Positions 16,072 through 25,132 of a stretch of DNA of 30,322 bases are shown here, in pieces. Below the pieces are notes generated by a model. It was not told where the DNA came from. It ran no database searches and saw nothing but the letters and a program-made list of their open reading frames with translations. The position numbers and the translations under genes are program-made. Source of the stretch: a virus; IMG/VR virus record IMGVR_UViG_3300009164_000235, positions 1-30,322 of that record; one strand, 5' to 3'. The stretch's first letter is position 1. Every line of letters starts with the position of its first letter.

Positions 16072-19000
16072 CTCATTAATTTATTTTTAACCAAAATAAA
16101 ATTACTATCATTTTTACTCCAAGTATTTTTATTATTATCATAATTTTCATCGCCATTTAAATTTAATAATGCTTTTTTTGTTGCATTGTCTGGCGAACTT
16201 ATTTCATTATAATCAGTAATTAGATTTGCATTATTTATGGTAATACTTTTCAAAAATGTGGTAGCATCTTTAGTATAATTACCCAAAGCACTTAAAAATG
16301 TTGTTGTTTTATTGAAAATTATATTATACCCATTTAATTTTTTATCCCAATATTCCTTGAATACTTTTGATATTTTAATGTTAATATCATTTACTTTATT
16401 ATCTGGATTGACTGATTTAATAAGAATTTGTTTTTCAAAATTTTCAAAACCATTTTTATCTTTTAATGAACCATATAGCAATAAATAAAACAAACTATCT
16501 TGTTGACTCATTTTATATAAACTTTCTGGGTCATAATCAATCAATTTAAAATTAGGTAATATTTTATTTATATTTTCTCTAATACTAGATAAAATATCAT
16601 TAATTATTGTCATTCTATTCTTTAATTCATATACAAAGAATTGCCCACTTTTATCTACATAACCATCATAACCATCATAACCATCATGTGTTGACATAAC
16701 AAACAAAGCCTTACTCAATACTTTTTGAAATTTCTCTTGGGCTTCAATAATTTTTATAGCAAATGAATTAATAATATTGTTAACTTTTGACATTTCACTA
16801 TCAACATATAATTGATAGTTCTTTGAAACTTCAAACTTTGTATTCTTATCTGATGAAAATTCACTATTAATTTTATCAATAAATAAATCACTATTATTTT
16901 TAATATTATCTTTTATTTTTTTAGCATAATCGTCAATATCTTTTTGATAATTTGCTGGTATACCAAATAATTTTAAGTCACTATTGTTTATTGAGTTATA
17001 GACCCCCTCGGTATTATTTAATGTTTTTAATATAACAGAAATCAATTCAATATTGTATGATTTAGAATTTTCTTGGATAACTGAATTTATTGTATCAATA
17101 TATGTAATTGCTGAATTTTTTAAGTCATTAGCCAGATTTGAATATGTTAAAGTTTTATTAACAATATTTAATGTACCAATTGTGGTATACGAATTAACAA
17201 CTGGAATAACATCAAAATTTTCAGTTTTACCTTTCTCTTTCTCTTCAATAAAATCTTTAATCTTCTTGTCCATATCATCCAAACTATCATCTGTTTTTTC
17301 TGCTCTAGCATCATAAACTTCAGTATTAGCATAATAATTAAATGATAAAGCATTTTGCAATTTATCAACGGCTTTGCTTAATCCACTAGCACCAACAAAC
17401 TTAAATGATAAACTAACCTTTGCTATCATTGGTTGAAATCCTATTCCTTCTGGATTCATATCCCAAATTAACGGATCATAACTGATTGATAAATTTTCTG
17501 GTATAATTTTTGTATGATAAAAATCTCCAACCCTTAATATTAAAACAGGGGGAACACCAAAAGAAGTATTCTTTGCATCTCTAACTTCGCTTGTTCCATC
17601 TCCACGTATTGTTGGTATTGTTTCCCCAGGTCTAACGCATTGTTGCAAAAATGTTAATCTACCATTTAATCCTTCTGGCGTTGTTGAATGAAATGCTGGT
17701 GTGAAATATTTTATTTTTTCTTTTAAATTATTATATATAAATGGACTTGTTTCTTCAATTGTTTCAAAATAATCGCATTCCGTTAATAACTTTTGCAAAA
17801 CTTTTTTTGATACGCTTCCATATAATTTATCTTTAACTTTATTTGTTTCCTTTTCTTTTGCTTCAGTAATTACTTTAATTTGAGCCTCACTTGTTTCTTT
17901 TTTTGGTTCAATTTTTGGTGCAACACCTTTCTTTATTGCAGTAACGCCTCCTATAGCAACTCGCCTACAAGCCATAGCCTTTACACTATAAATTGCATTA
18001 TCTGTAAACGCACTACAATTTTCAACTCTAGTTGTTTGGTTAGTTGTTGACTTTGCTGTAACACCAGTGCCTTCACCAAGATTATTTGTTTTTATTGTAA
18101 AATTTGGTGATTTTATATTATTCTTTAAATATGTTATAACACTACTACTACGTCTTTCACTTAATTTTTTATTATAATCAATATCTGCTGGTCTTGATGC
18201 AGATGAATTAAGACTAACTTCAATAGTATTCCCATCGTTTTCTTTTAAGAAATTATTACATTCAGTTATGAATTTGTTTAGTTCTGTAAAATTATTTTTA
18301 ACATAATTATCCATAAAGGTTTTTACCTCCCCCTTACTATAACTTGTTGATGCAGTATACGTATTAAATAATCCAACATAATCAGCATCACTTGATTTGG
18401 GATTATCATTATCAAAATAAAAAGCAAAATCCCCATATTTGTCAAATGCTGTTACTTTTTCATCAGGAGGGGTAGTAACATCAAAAAGTGTAAAAGGGTC
18501 AACACCAGTTATTACTGTGCGTTTAATATATGATACTTCGTCTTTTGTAGATGGAGATTCTTTTACCATTTTTTGAATTTCTTCAAGTTCAGATAAAGTC
18601 ATCGTATTATATATTTTAGCCAAATCATATATATCATATTTTAGGCATCCAGCAAAAAAAGAAGTTAATATCCCATTTATTTGTTCAGAATTATTTTCTT
18701 TCTCTAAAACTCTATTTGCAATTAAATTAAGAATTGATGGATGGTCAACTATAATTTCAAAATCTAATGTACCATTTCTTGATGTATTTTTATAAGTATA
18801 AACTGGTTCAGGTCTACCCAAGAAATCATTTGCATTCCAATTTGCAGTAGAACTATCTGAAACTTTTAAATTATATGGAGGAAACCACATTATTCTACCA
18901 CCATTTGGTCCCTTCTCACATTCTGGCAAATCCAAAAACATATTTGTCGTTCTCCATGCCAAATTCTCAATAGATAACATATATTTTTTAGCATCATTCC

Positions 19001-20732
19001 CCTTCCTTGGGGCAATACTTAAATCAAAAGTTTTATTTATAACCGAACTCTTTAACCTCCTACCCTCAGTAGTTATACCGCTTGACTTCTGCAATCTATC
19101 ATAAGTCATATAAGGAGAATCTTTTGTAAATAATCTGCAATATTCTTGAAATGTACCCCCAACCAAAGTTTCTGGGTTTTGATACTTATATGTCCTAACT
19201 CTTGAACCTTTTGTTATTTCTTTATATCCATCATTAAATACCTTACTAACTTGATCCATTGCATTACCAACATGCTTCAATCTATTTGCCCCATTTGGTT
19301 GGGAATTAATAATTCTTTGAGTATCATCTAATATTGAACCTTTCTTTAATTCATAATTTGTTGATTCTGTTGTATCAAATGTTGTTCTCTTTGTACCATT
19401 GTCACCAAAAACCTCCCCACCTTTACCAACACCCTTACCACTATTTTCTTTATATTTAGGAGATACCCATGTAAACCCACCTTCAATACCCCCACCATCA
19501 ATATCAGATATACCATTCAATGCCATTTGGGGGTTAAAGTTTTCCCCTTCATATACTTTTGAAATCTCTGTTGGTCCATAGACACTTATCTTTATAGGTC
19601 TCCCAAATTGGTCTATTGGTAATTCACCTGCTGGAGATGCAATATCCCCAATATCCAAATTATCACTTCCAACATAATAAGTTTCTTTATTTTTTGTGAA
19701 TAAATCTAAAAAAGAACCTATAATACCACTTCTCTCATAATTTGGCTTATATAAATTTTTATTTATATTCTTATATAAAACTGACCTCTGACCAGCACCC
19801 ATATTATCATAGAATAATTGCGAACCAGTTTTCTTTTGTTGGAAAAGCCCCCCAAGAAATCCCTTATCACCCTTACCATTTAAACTAATTGTTTCATCAA
19901 AATAACTTCCAACAATACCAGGGAAAGGTAATTCACCACCAGCCAATTCTAATGACAATTGCGCAGCACCAACAAGTAAATTATTTGGTTTTGTTATACT
20001 CCAATTAGGTTGTAATATTGGATTTCTACCACTAATAAGATTATATACATCTAATGGGTCATTTAAACTATTAATCGTTTTTTCAAACTTTTTTATTATA
20101 TTAAATCTATCAGTTAATCTACCAACCCTTTCTACAAAATATTCATTTAAAACTTTCGCACCCAATCTTGTAATATACGAATCCGCAGCCAAATTGGATT
20201 TTGTTTCAGCATCATTTGTTAATATACCAAATGCCGTATATGTTGAGGCTTTAAAGTTAGTCACACCTTTATCCCAATAATATAAAATACCCTTCTTTGG
20301 TAAATTGGGATCAAACCAATAATCAAGTTTTTCTAAAAAAATACTTGAGTCAGTAGTATTATTAGCTGTTGTATAATAATTATTTGATAAATTATCTAAT
20401 AATATTTTATTATTAATCTTTAACGCATTGGCATTTTTTATACTATATTCACCAAAATTTGATTTTTTATTATTTAATACGCTAGGGTCAGTAACTTGTG
20501 TGTAACCACCAACAGCACCATATTGATTTAATGGATATAATTGTTTGGAATAAATTGGAGTGTCTATTAATTTATCATCACTATCAATTACTGAAAAAAC
20601 CCTTAATGGTGAGACCTCATAAAAAAATGGAGGATTTTTCCCATATGATGTTTTCTTATATGGGGGTAAATTTTTAGTTGTTAATAAATTCCTATAATTA
20701 AAACTATTTCCAAAATCTAAAGGACTTCTCAT
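16068..20732 (-). CDS. Large baseplate protein with OmpA-like segment
   Basis: The 1554-residue protein lies between the tape measure gene and the gp53-like gene, so it is probably a baseplate or hub-associated part. Residues about 600-665 carry GRIMWFPPYNLKV and a following FLGRPEPVYTYKNTSRNGTL stretch typical of phage tail proteins. Residues about 830-895 match the OmpA C-terminal peptidoglycan-binding pattern (EVSLNSSAS, then DYNKKLSERRSSSVITYLKN). Residues about 1055-1145 have PPVLILRVGDFY and NPEGIGFQPMIAKVSLSFKF, another recurrent baseplate element. The last 350 residues are Lys/Asn-rich, probably helical, and include a DGYDGYDGY repeat. It starts at ATG 20732 with a TATTTATA box 11 bases upstream. 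It has no signal peptide. The exact T4 counterpart is not clear. Confidence 0.85.
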   Translation of the reverse strand: MRSPLDFGNSFNYRNLLTTKNLPPYKKTSYGKNPPFFYEVSPLRVFSVIDSDDKLIDTPIYSKQLYPLNQYGAVGGYTQVTDPSVLNNKKSNFGEYSIKNANALKINNKILLDNLSNNYYTTANNTTDSSIFLEKLDYWFDPNLPKKGILYYWDKGVTNFKASTYTAFGILTNDAETKSNLAADSYITRLGAKVLNEYFVERVGRLTDRFNIIKKFEKTINSLNDPLDVYNLISGRNPILQPNWSITKPNNLLVGAAQLSLELAGGELPFPGIVGSYFDETISLNGKGDKGFLGGLFQQKKTGSQLFYDNMGAGQRSVLYKNINKNLYKPNYERSGIIGSFLDLFTKNKETYYVGSDNLDIGDIASPAGELPIDQFGRPIKISVYGPTEISKVYEGENFNPQMALNGISDIDGGGIEGGFTWVSPKYKENSGKGVGKGGEVFGDNGTKRTTFDTTESTNYELKKGSILDDTQRIINSQPNGANRLKHVGNAMDQVSKVFNDGYKEITKGSRVRTYKYQNPETLVGGTFQEYCRLFTKDSPYMTYDRLQKSSGITTEGRRLKSSVINKTFDLSIAPRKGNDAKKYMLSIENLAWRTTNMFLDLPECEKGPNGGRIMWFPPYNLKVSDSSTANWNANDFLGRPEPVYTYKNTSRNGTLDFEIIVDHPSILNLIANRVLEKENNSEQINGILTSFFAGCLKYDIYDLAKIYNTMTLSELEEIQKMVKESPSTKDEVSYIKRTVITGVDPFTLFDVTTPPDEKVTAFDKYGDFAFYFDNDNPKSSDADYVGLFNTYTASTSYSKGEVKTFMDNYVKNNFTELNKFITECNNFLKENDGNTIEVSLNSSASRPADIDYNKKLSERRSSSVITYLKNNIKSPNFTIKTNNLGEGTGVTAKSTTNQTTRVENCSAFTDNAIYSVKAMACRRVAIGGVTAIKKGVAPKIEPKKETSEAQIKVITEAKEKETNKVKDKLYGSVSKKVLQKLLTECDYFETIEETSPFIYNNLKEKIKYFTPAFHSTTPEGLNGRLTFLQQCVRPGETIPTIRGDGTSEVRDAKNTSFGVPPVLILRVGDFYHTKIIPENLSISYDPLIWDMNPEGIGFQPMIAKVSLSFKFVGASGLSKAVDKLQNALSFNYYANTEVYDARAEKTDDSLDDMDKKIKDFIEEKEKGKTENFDVIPVVNSYTTIGTLNIVNKTLTYSNLANDLKNSAITYIDTINSVIQENSKSYNIELISVILKTLNNTEGVYNSINNSDLKLFGIPANYQKDIDDYAKKIKDNIKNNSDLFIDKINSEFSSDKNTKFEVSKNYQLYVDSEMSKVNNIINSFAIKIIEAQEKFQKVLSKALFVMSTHDGYDGYDGYVDKSGQFFVYELKNRMTIINDILSSIRENINKILPNFKLIDYDPESLYKMSQQDSLFYLLLYGSLKDKNGFENFEKQILIKSVNPDNKVNDINIKISKVFKEYWDKKLNGYNIIFNKTTTFLSALGNYTKDATTFLKSITINNANLITDYNEISSPDNATKKALLNLNGDENYDNNKNTWSKNDSNFILVKNKLMR
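16659..16687 (-). repeat. Three tandem copies of a 9-base unit (ATAACCATC on + strand)
   Basis: It lies inside the 1554-residue gene and encodes HDGYDGYDGY. Slippage could change the copy number without breaking the reading frame. Confidence 0.9.
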
Positions 20733-20743
20733 TATTTTTTATA

Positions 20744-20751
20744 TATAAATA
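20744..20751 (-). promoter_or_regulatory. TATTTATA box, putative late promoter
   Basis: The coding strand reads AATATTTATATATAAAAAATAATG; the box ends 11 bases before the ATG of the 1554-residue gene and directly follows the stop codon of the tape measure gene. Confidence 0.4.
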
Positions 20752-22575
20752 TTACTTATTTGGAATATTTATAGTAATATTTTTACCAAATGCATTATCT
20801 CGAATAGTTTGATTAATCCTCTGAACTTGATTCATTGGTTTTATTGCACCAGTAGAATCTATTGATTTATGAATTACATCAATTGTTAAATTCAAATTAA
20901 CTTTATTATCTTTTAAATTATTTATATTTGTTGTATTATTTTGCATAATTTCAGTACCAAAATACTCTGGACCACCTATAGGTTTTAATGCATTTTTATA
21001 ACTTGGTATTGAAATACCAGTAAATTTACTTAAATTATTAACTACATCTTTATAAACACTATTATCATAACCCCCCTTTTGAAGGGCTTTAGCTATATGT
21101 TCACCAATATTCTCAAAATTAGGAGTTAAATTAGTAATAGCTTTTTCTAATCCAGTTGTAAAACTTTCAGTACCCTCAAATAAATCTGTAAAATCAGTAT
21201 ATGTTGTTTTTAAAAAAGTTCTCATATCTTTCATTTCAGGTACAAGTTCATGTAATATATCATAAGTTGGCTCAACAAATTTACTTCTGGTTGTTTCTTG
21301 GAATTCCAATATACCAGGTGTACCAACTGCACCAAATAATATTTTATATCTTATTGCCTGAAGGTCATTTTTTATAATATCAGTAATAGCCAAAGACTCT
21401 CTTTGTAAATCTTCCATTGTTTTTGGTTTCTCATCTGCAAACTTTTTTAATTCTTTAATTTGTTCTTCTGTTAAATCTGAAACTTTTTTGGCAATCATTT
21501 CACCAGTTTTCTCGTCTTTAATTTTAACAACGTATTCACCCTTTTCATCTAAAAATGCCAAATTGGCAATAAGCATTTGCTGCTCCTCACTTAAATCAAA
21601 TTTAAAATTTATTTGTGATGTTCTTTCATTAAATTCTCTTAACGAAATTGCCATCTGTTTAAGTTTATCCGCACCAATTCCAGATGCCGTGGCAAGTTCA
21701 TTAAACATACCCATAGCAGATGGATTTATTTCAACTCTACCTGTTTCTGAGTTAAACTCCGTAAACATCTCTCCAGCCTTTGCTATACTTTTAATAAGTC
21801 CTTCTGGGTTATTTAGTGAACTATTCATTAATGAGAACGGATCAGCCAAATCACCCATAAAAACACCAAGTCTTTGAAATGCAGCAGATGCTTCAATTGC
21901 ACCCTCCGCATTAAAAACTTTATCTGCAAATGATTGTATATCTCTCATATCTGCTTTTAACAAAGTTGCTGTTGCAGCCATCTTTGAAAATCCTAAAACA
22001 CCTTCTTTAAAATTAAATCTATTTAATAAATCAGTATTACTCACAACTTGGTTCATTATGGATTTAGCATCCATACCAATACTCTTAATATAATTTAATG
22101 AATTTTCAATATCCCCCCCAACTTTAGCAACGGATATACCAGCATTTGAAAAATTTCTTGCAAGTGTATTAGACTCTACGCCTAATAAATCAGTTATAGC
22201 ATATAATTTTTCATAAACTTCTGGTGTAAATAAAACATTTCTACCAAGTGCTTCACCAGTCTGAGTAATCATTTTAGTAATATCATCAATATCACCACCT
22301 AATCTACGAACACCAGGTGCAGTATCTGCTATGGTTGATTTGAATTCATTTATTCTAGTTCTTCCAAGAAGAAAATTTGAACTTAATCTGGCAGATTCTT
22401 TATCCAAAGTAACTAATGCACCACTAAAATCAAAAAAATCTTTTTTTAAGTTTTTTATATAATTTTCATCAACACCAAAAAACTTAGTTTGGGTTTCGTC
22501 AATAAAATCAGTAAATTTATTAATAATGTTAAGAAGACCCCCTTCCGCTTTTTTTATTTTTTCATCATCTGCCAT
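20752..22575 (-). CDS. Tail tape measure protein (gp29-like)
   Basis: The protein sets tail length and is packed in the tube lumen until DNA ejection. At 607 residues it is close to T4 gp29 (590). Sequence features fit: long helical Ala/Leu-rich stretches (IQSFADKVFNAEGAIEASAA), repeated phrases on rounds of selection such as LGVESNTLARNFSNAGISV, and a C-terminal part rich in Asn/Ile. There are no predicted enzyme motifs and no signal peptide. It lies directly after the gp26-like and small overlapping genes, where tape measure genes follow tail assembly chaperones. It is called on composition and position, so its exact family is less certain than that of tube or sheath. A TATTTATA box precedes the ATG by 15 bases. 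Confidence 0.8.
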   Translation of the reverse strand: MADDEKIKKAEGGLLNIINKFTDFIDETQTKFFGVDENYIKNLKKDFFDFSGALVTLDKESARLSSNFLLGRTRINEFKSTIADTAPGVRRLGGDIDDITKMITQTGEALGRNVLFTPEVYEKLYAITDLLGVESNTLARNFSNAGISVAKVGGDIENSLNYIKSIGMDAKSIMNQVVSNTDLLNRFNFKEGVLGFSKMAATATLLKADMRDIQSFADKVFNAEGAIEASAAFQRLGVFMGDLADPFSLMNSSLNNPEGLIKSIAKAGEMFTEFNSETGRVEINPSAMGMFNELATASGIGADKLKQMAISLREFNERTSQINFKFDLSEEQQMLIANLAFLDEKGEYVVKIKDEKTGEMIAKKVSDLTEEQIKELKKFADEKPKTMEDLQRESLAITDIIKNDLQAIRYKILFGAVGTPGILEFQETTRSKFVEPTYDILHELVPEMKDMRTFLKTTYTDFTDLFEGTESFTTGLEKAITNLTPNFENIGEHIAKALQKGGYDNSVYKDVVNNLSKFTGISIPSYKNALKPIGGPEYFGTEIMQNNTTNINNLKDNKVNLNLTIDVIHKSIDSTGAIKPMNQVQRINQTIRDNAFGKNITINIPNK

Positions 22576-22590
22576 AATATATGTTTTATA

Positions 22591-22598
22591 TATAAATA
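22591..22598 (-). promoter_or_regulatory. TATTTATA box, putative late promoter
   Basis: The coding strand reads CTATTTATATATAAAACATATATTATG; the box ends 15 bases before the tape measure ATG. Confidence 0.4.
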
Positions 22599-22601
22599 GA
22601 A

Positions 22602-22630
22602 TAAGGGATGATTTTTAACATCACCCCTTA
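22602..22630 (-). terminator. Weak terminator-like stem-loop
   Basis: The coding-strand stem TAAGGGGTGAT / ATCATCCCTTA has one G-T pair and a 7-base loop. It overlaps the stop codon of the 61-residue gene and is followed by TTCTATTTATA, not a solid T-run, so termination would be partial. Confidence 0.45.
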
Positions 22631-22806
22631 TTATTGTTATTATCCTCAACCCATTTATTTATTAAGAATTTTCTTAAAAAAATGGGCATAATTAAAAAAT
22701 CTGAATACGAAACATTTAATAATTTATTTAAATAATAAAAATCTGTTGATTGTGAAACCCTATAATCCGAAGAAAGGGCGAAAAAACTCAACCCCAAACC
22801 CAGCAT
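22621..22806 (-). CDS. Small overlapping protein, possible frameshift extension of the gp26-like protein (tail assembly chaperone)
   Basis: A 61-codon frame starts inside the 3' end of the gp26-like gene (47-base overlap, +1 frame) and runs up to the tape measure gene. Its C-terminal part (SYSDFLIMPIFLRKFLINKWVEDN) has the Met-Pro plus basic/aromatic helix seen in small T4-type gp51-like partners. It may be made from its own ATG, or as a fusion: at 22780-22789 the coding strand reads GAG TTT TTT CGC, and a +1 slip (TTT to TTC) before a CGC codon would give a product of about 295 residues. Position just before a tape measure gene matches the tail assembly chaperone slot, where programmed frameshifts are common. 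Existence as a real coding frame is likely; the mechanism is conjecture. Confidence 0.55.
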   Translation of the reverse strand: MLGLGLSFFALSSDYRVSQSTDFYYLNKLLNVSYSDFLIMPIFLRKFLINKWVEDNNNNKG

Positions 22807-23509
22807 TCACTATGGTCATATCTCCTGATGGGGTCTTTATATTTCTTTTTAAATTAAGTTTAGGCTCATTGGTACTCAAATACTTACGTATGAATTTTGA
22901 ATCAGCAATAGGCATAGTCTCAACATATTTTACAATAGTTACCTTATCTGGATTACCATTTATTTCAATAATCTCTCTTGATAATCTTAATGTGACTTTA
23001 GGAGCAATTCTATTGGTTGGATAAGAATCAATAATATCATTTATTTCAAGAATTTCACCATATGTTAATGGTTTAATTTTAACGACATCAGAACTTTTAG
23101 GTAATGTAATAGTATATGTTCCATCATCACTTGGAATAATCCCCTTTTCAATAGATAATTCACTCAAATCAACAATAGCATTAAAAAACTTACCAGTCTT
23201 GGGGTCAGGTACTGAAAGTTCAAGATCTGAACCAAATGAAGTATTTCTTAAAAAGATTAAAACCGCCTCAATATCACCTTCAATCATATCTTCTGGTCTT
23301 ATATCATGTTCGTATATCTTGTTTCTTAAAAGTTGCAAAGTAAAGTTCTTACTATTACCTAATAATAAATTCTCATCACTAGCAGTTAAATAACCAATTT
23401 TAATTGATTTCTTTTTATTTTTATAAAATATACCCCCAGATGGTAATTGAACCACATCATGTGGTAAGTCAAAATTTGATTGACCATAGTCTTTAGACTT
23501 ATCTTCCAT
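22760..23509 (-). CDS. 26: Baseplate hub assembly protein, gp26-like
   Basis: The 249-residue protein matches the T4 base plate protein family (gp26): HDVVQLPSGGIFYKNKKKSI near the N-terminus, then IGYLTASDENLLL, a central segment IEGDIEAVLIFLRNTSFG, and a C-terminal strand-rich part (TITLPKSSDVVKIKPLTYGE). T4 gp26 has 208 residues and acts in hub assembly, probably as a tail chaperone. It follows the tail tube gene after a hairpin and is followed by an overlapping small frame and the tape measure gene, consistent with a chaperone function. The ATG at 23509 has a poly-A leader (AATATAAAAAAAATG). It has no signal peptide or membrane segment. Confidence 0.8.
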   Translation of the reverse strand: MEDKSKDYGQSNFDLPHDVVQLPSGGIFYKNKKKSIKIGYLTASDENLLLGNSKNFTLQLLRNKIYEHDIRPEDMIEGDIEAVLIFLRNTSFGSDLELSVPDPKTGKFFNAIVDLSELSIEKGIIPSDDGTYTITLPKSSDVVKIKPLTYGEILEINDIIDSYPTNRIAPKVTLRLSREIIEINGNPDKVTIVKYVETMPIADSKFIRKYLSTNEPKLNLKRNIKTPSGDMTIVNAGFGVEFFRPFFGL

Positions 23510-23569
23510 TTTTTTTATATTAAAAATAATATAACATTATTGAAAAGAAAATACTTTAATTAAACATAT

Positions 23570-23577
23570 TATAAATA
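23570..23577 (-). promoter_or_regulatory. TATTTATA box, putative late promoter
   Basis: It lies one base after the hairpin at 23579-23619 and about 60 bases before the gp26-like ATG, farther than the other copies. A promoter placed right after a terminator would restart transcription for the hub genes. Confidence 0.3.
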
Positions 23578-23578
23578 A

Positions 23579-23619
23579 AAAGTTCATATATCTATGATTA
23601 ACATAAACATATGAACTTT
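23579..23619 (-). terminator. Stem-loop terminator after the tail tube gene
   Basis: An 11-pair perfect stem (AAAGTTCATAT / ATATGAACTTT) with a 19-base loop is followed on the coding strand by TTATTTAT. It lies 25 bases after the tube stop codon. The stem is A/T-rich and the loop large, so strength is uncertain; the + strand also ends in TTTATTT. Confidence 0.6.
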
Positions 23620-23644
23620 ATTTAATAATAAAAAATATATTATA

Positions 23645-24133
23645 TTAATATACTAATATACATCTATCAGGTTGCATAGTAATACTAATATCAGCCAATG
23701 AATCTGAATTATATGCTAAAGCACCAAAATCAGCATTTGTTATAATACAGCCAATTAATTGCCATTTTTCAATAACAACACCAGTTGGATCAAGTAGTTC
23801 TAACGTTAAATCTTGCTTATAACCAGAAGCGTAGCCCATTCTACCAGTAATTGATTCAGCATGTAACCTAACCCATTCCATTAATGCTTGAGCAGCAGAA
23901 GGTCCAATGGGGTCTCTAAATTTAACAGTAATTGGTTCCCATTTAAACCTACCAGAAACAAATGTTGATGTATTTAGAAATTCAATTTCTTTTGATGCTA
24001 TTGATATTTTAGGTCTTGATGCACTTTCAACAAACCATTCATTTATTCCCATAGCCGCAGGAAACCTTAATATGAACCTATTTTGTCTTTTTGGTTCATA
24101 TGGTAAAGGCATTTTCATAAGCAAATCCGCCAT
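23645..24133 (-). CDS. 19: Tail tube protein (gp19-like)
   Basis: The protein forms the inner tube of the contractile tail through which DNA passes. The 162-residue length equals T4 gp19 (163) almost exactly. Family features are PYEPKRQNRFILRFP near the N-terminus, the strand-loop segment IEFLNTSTFVSGRFKWEPIT, VKFRDPIGPSAAQALMEWVR, and the C-terminal TNADFGALAYNSDSLADISI, the usual gp19 ending. It is preceded by a 170-base A/T-rich gap (24134-24303) that contains a perfect 16-base palindrome TATATAATATTATATA (24275-24290) and an AATAAATA variant of the box (24177-24184, + strand), and is followed by a stem-loop. In most T4-like phages sheath and tube genes are adjacent; here two genes separate them. 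Confidence 0.95.
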   Translation of the reverse strand: MADLLMKMPLPYEPKRQNRFILRFPAAMGINEWFVESASRPKISIASKEIEFLNTSTFVSGRFKWEPITVKFRDPIGPSAAQALMEWVRLHAESITGRMGYASGYKQDLTLELLDPTGVVIEKWQLIGCIITNADFGALAYNSDSLADISITMQPDRCILVY

Positions 24134-24303
24134 AATATATTTTTTTAATTTTTTTAAACAATTTATTATTATATTTAATAAATATCCATCAACTATAAAA
24201 AATGTTTAAATATTAATTTTTTTTATAAAAACACTATTTACTTTTTTCTATCAAATCGCATAATTGTATATATATATATAATATTATATATTATAATATA
24301 ACT

Positions 24304-25101
24304 TTATACTTTCTCTTTATTACCTTTATTAGTTGAATATATTGTTAATTCTGGTTTATTTATACTTTTCTTCATTGTTTCAATATTTTTCATATCATCA
24401 TCAGAAAATCCAATTGAGAATTTCAATGATTCCCCATTAACGTCATTTTTAAATTGAAATGCTTTTTTAATTTCATTAGCCATTTCTTTACAATAATCAT
24501 AAAACTCATTAAGTGCTTTCACTTTTTCTTCTTCTGGATTAGCTGCACTACCAGAACCAAAAGAAACTGGGTAGAATTTACATAAATCCAAATATTCATC
24601 AATGATATCACCATCCGTTTGACTTGGAATTAAATCTCTATATTTATTAAGATTATATATAACTTTCTTTTTATTAATTCCAAGAAATTCTTTTTCAATA
24701 TATATTTTAACTGCTTTTTTCAATGTTTCAGGATTATGTCCCCTTGCTGTGATAATTGAGAAAATAGATCCATTATTAACTGCTTCTTTAAAGTCATCAA
24801 ATGCTGGGCCTATTTTTGCTATTAAAATATCTTTTAAAAATTGTTCATCACCTGTAACTTTAAATTGTCTAAATGGTAAATCAGCATAATTAACTATTGT
24901 TGTTCCCCTATATTTAAATTCAGTTTTTCCAATATCTCCTCTATATTTTGCAAAATCATGTGTTGACATCCCAACTTCATCATCATTATTATCAATTAAT
25001 ATTATTTCTGTTGGCATATATACAATATTATCATCCCAGTCAAATGCGTAATATTTCATATCTGGAGTTGATTTTTCATTAAATCCTTCAATTATCTTCA
25101 T
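24304..25101 (-). CDS. HAD-superfamily phosphatase-like protein
   Basis: The 265-residue protein has the haloacid dehalogenase motifs: motif I YYAFDWDDN (D21 nucleophile, D23 acid/base), motif II SIITARGH (Thr in the SIITARG strand), and a C-terminal SIGFSDDD resembling motif IV acids. A separate cap-like region (about 120-205) contains a long helical insert. The substrate is unknown; HAD proteins act on phosphate esters of sugars, nucleotides or proteins. The same kind of DWDDN protein is found near tail genes in other T4-like environmental phages, as I recall. The ATG at 25101 has the AAATAATATG leader, with a TATTTATA box 12 bases upstream, and a strong terminator separates it from the lysin-like gene before it. 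It is probably expressed late with the tail tube. Confidence 0.82.
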   Translation of the reverse strand: MKIIEGFNEKSTPDMKYYAFDWDDNIVYMPTEIILIDNNDDEVGMSTHDFAKYRGDIGKTEFKYRGTTIVNYADLPFRQFKVTGDEQFLKDILIAKIGPAFDDFKEAVNNGSIFSIITARGHNPETLKKAVKIYIEKEFLGINKKKVIYNLNKYRDLIPSQTDGDIIDEYLDLCKFYPVSFGSGSAANPEEEKVKALNEFYDYCKEMANEIKKAFQFKNDVNGESLKFSIGFSDDDMKNIETMKKSINKPELTIYSTNKGNKEKV

Positions 25102-25110
25102 ATTATTTTA

Positions 25111-25130
25111 TTTTATAAATATTTATAAAA
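25111..25130 (-). promoter_or_regulatory. Perfect 20-base palindrome containing a TATTTATA box
   Basis: TTTTATAAATATTTATAAAA is its own reverse complement. It carries the exact TATTTATA box on the coding strand (25114-25121) and lies 9 bases upstream of the HAD-like ATG, directly after a terminator. It may be a promoter, or a symmetric protein site. Confidence 0.4.
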
Positions 25131-25132
25131 GC

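Noticed and set aside
21488-21877. Plus-strand open frame of 129 codons
   Set aside because: It is antisense to the tape measure gene, with Ser/Ile-rich composition as expected from a reverse reading.
24134-24303. Hidden gene or tRNA in the A/T-rich gap between the HAD-like and tube genes
   Set aside because: There is no open frame of note, no cloverleaf, and the sequence is nearly all A/T with short palindromes.
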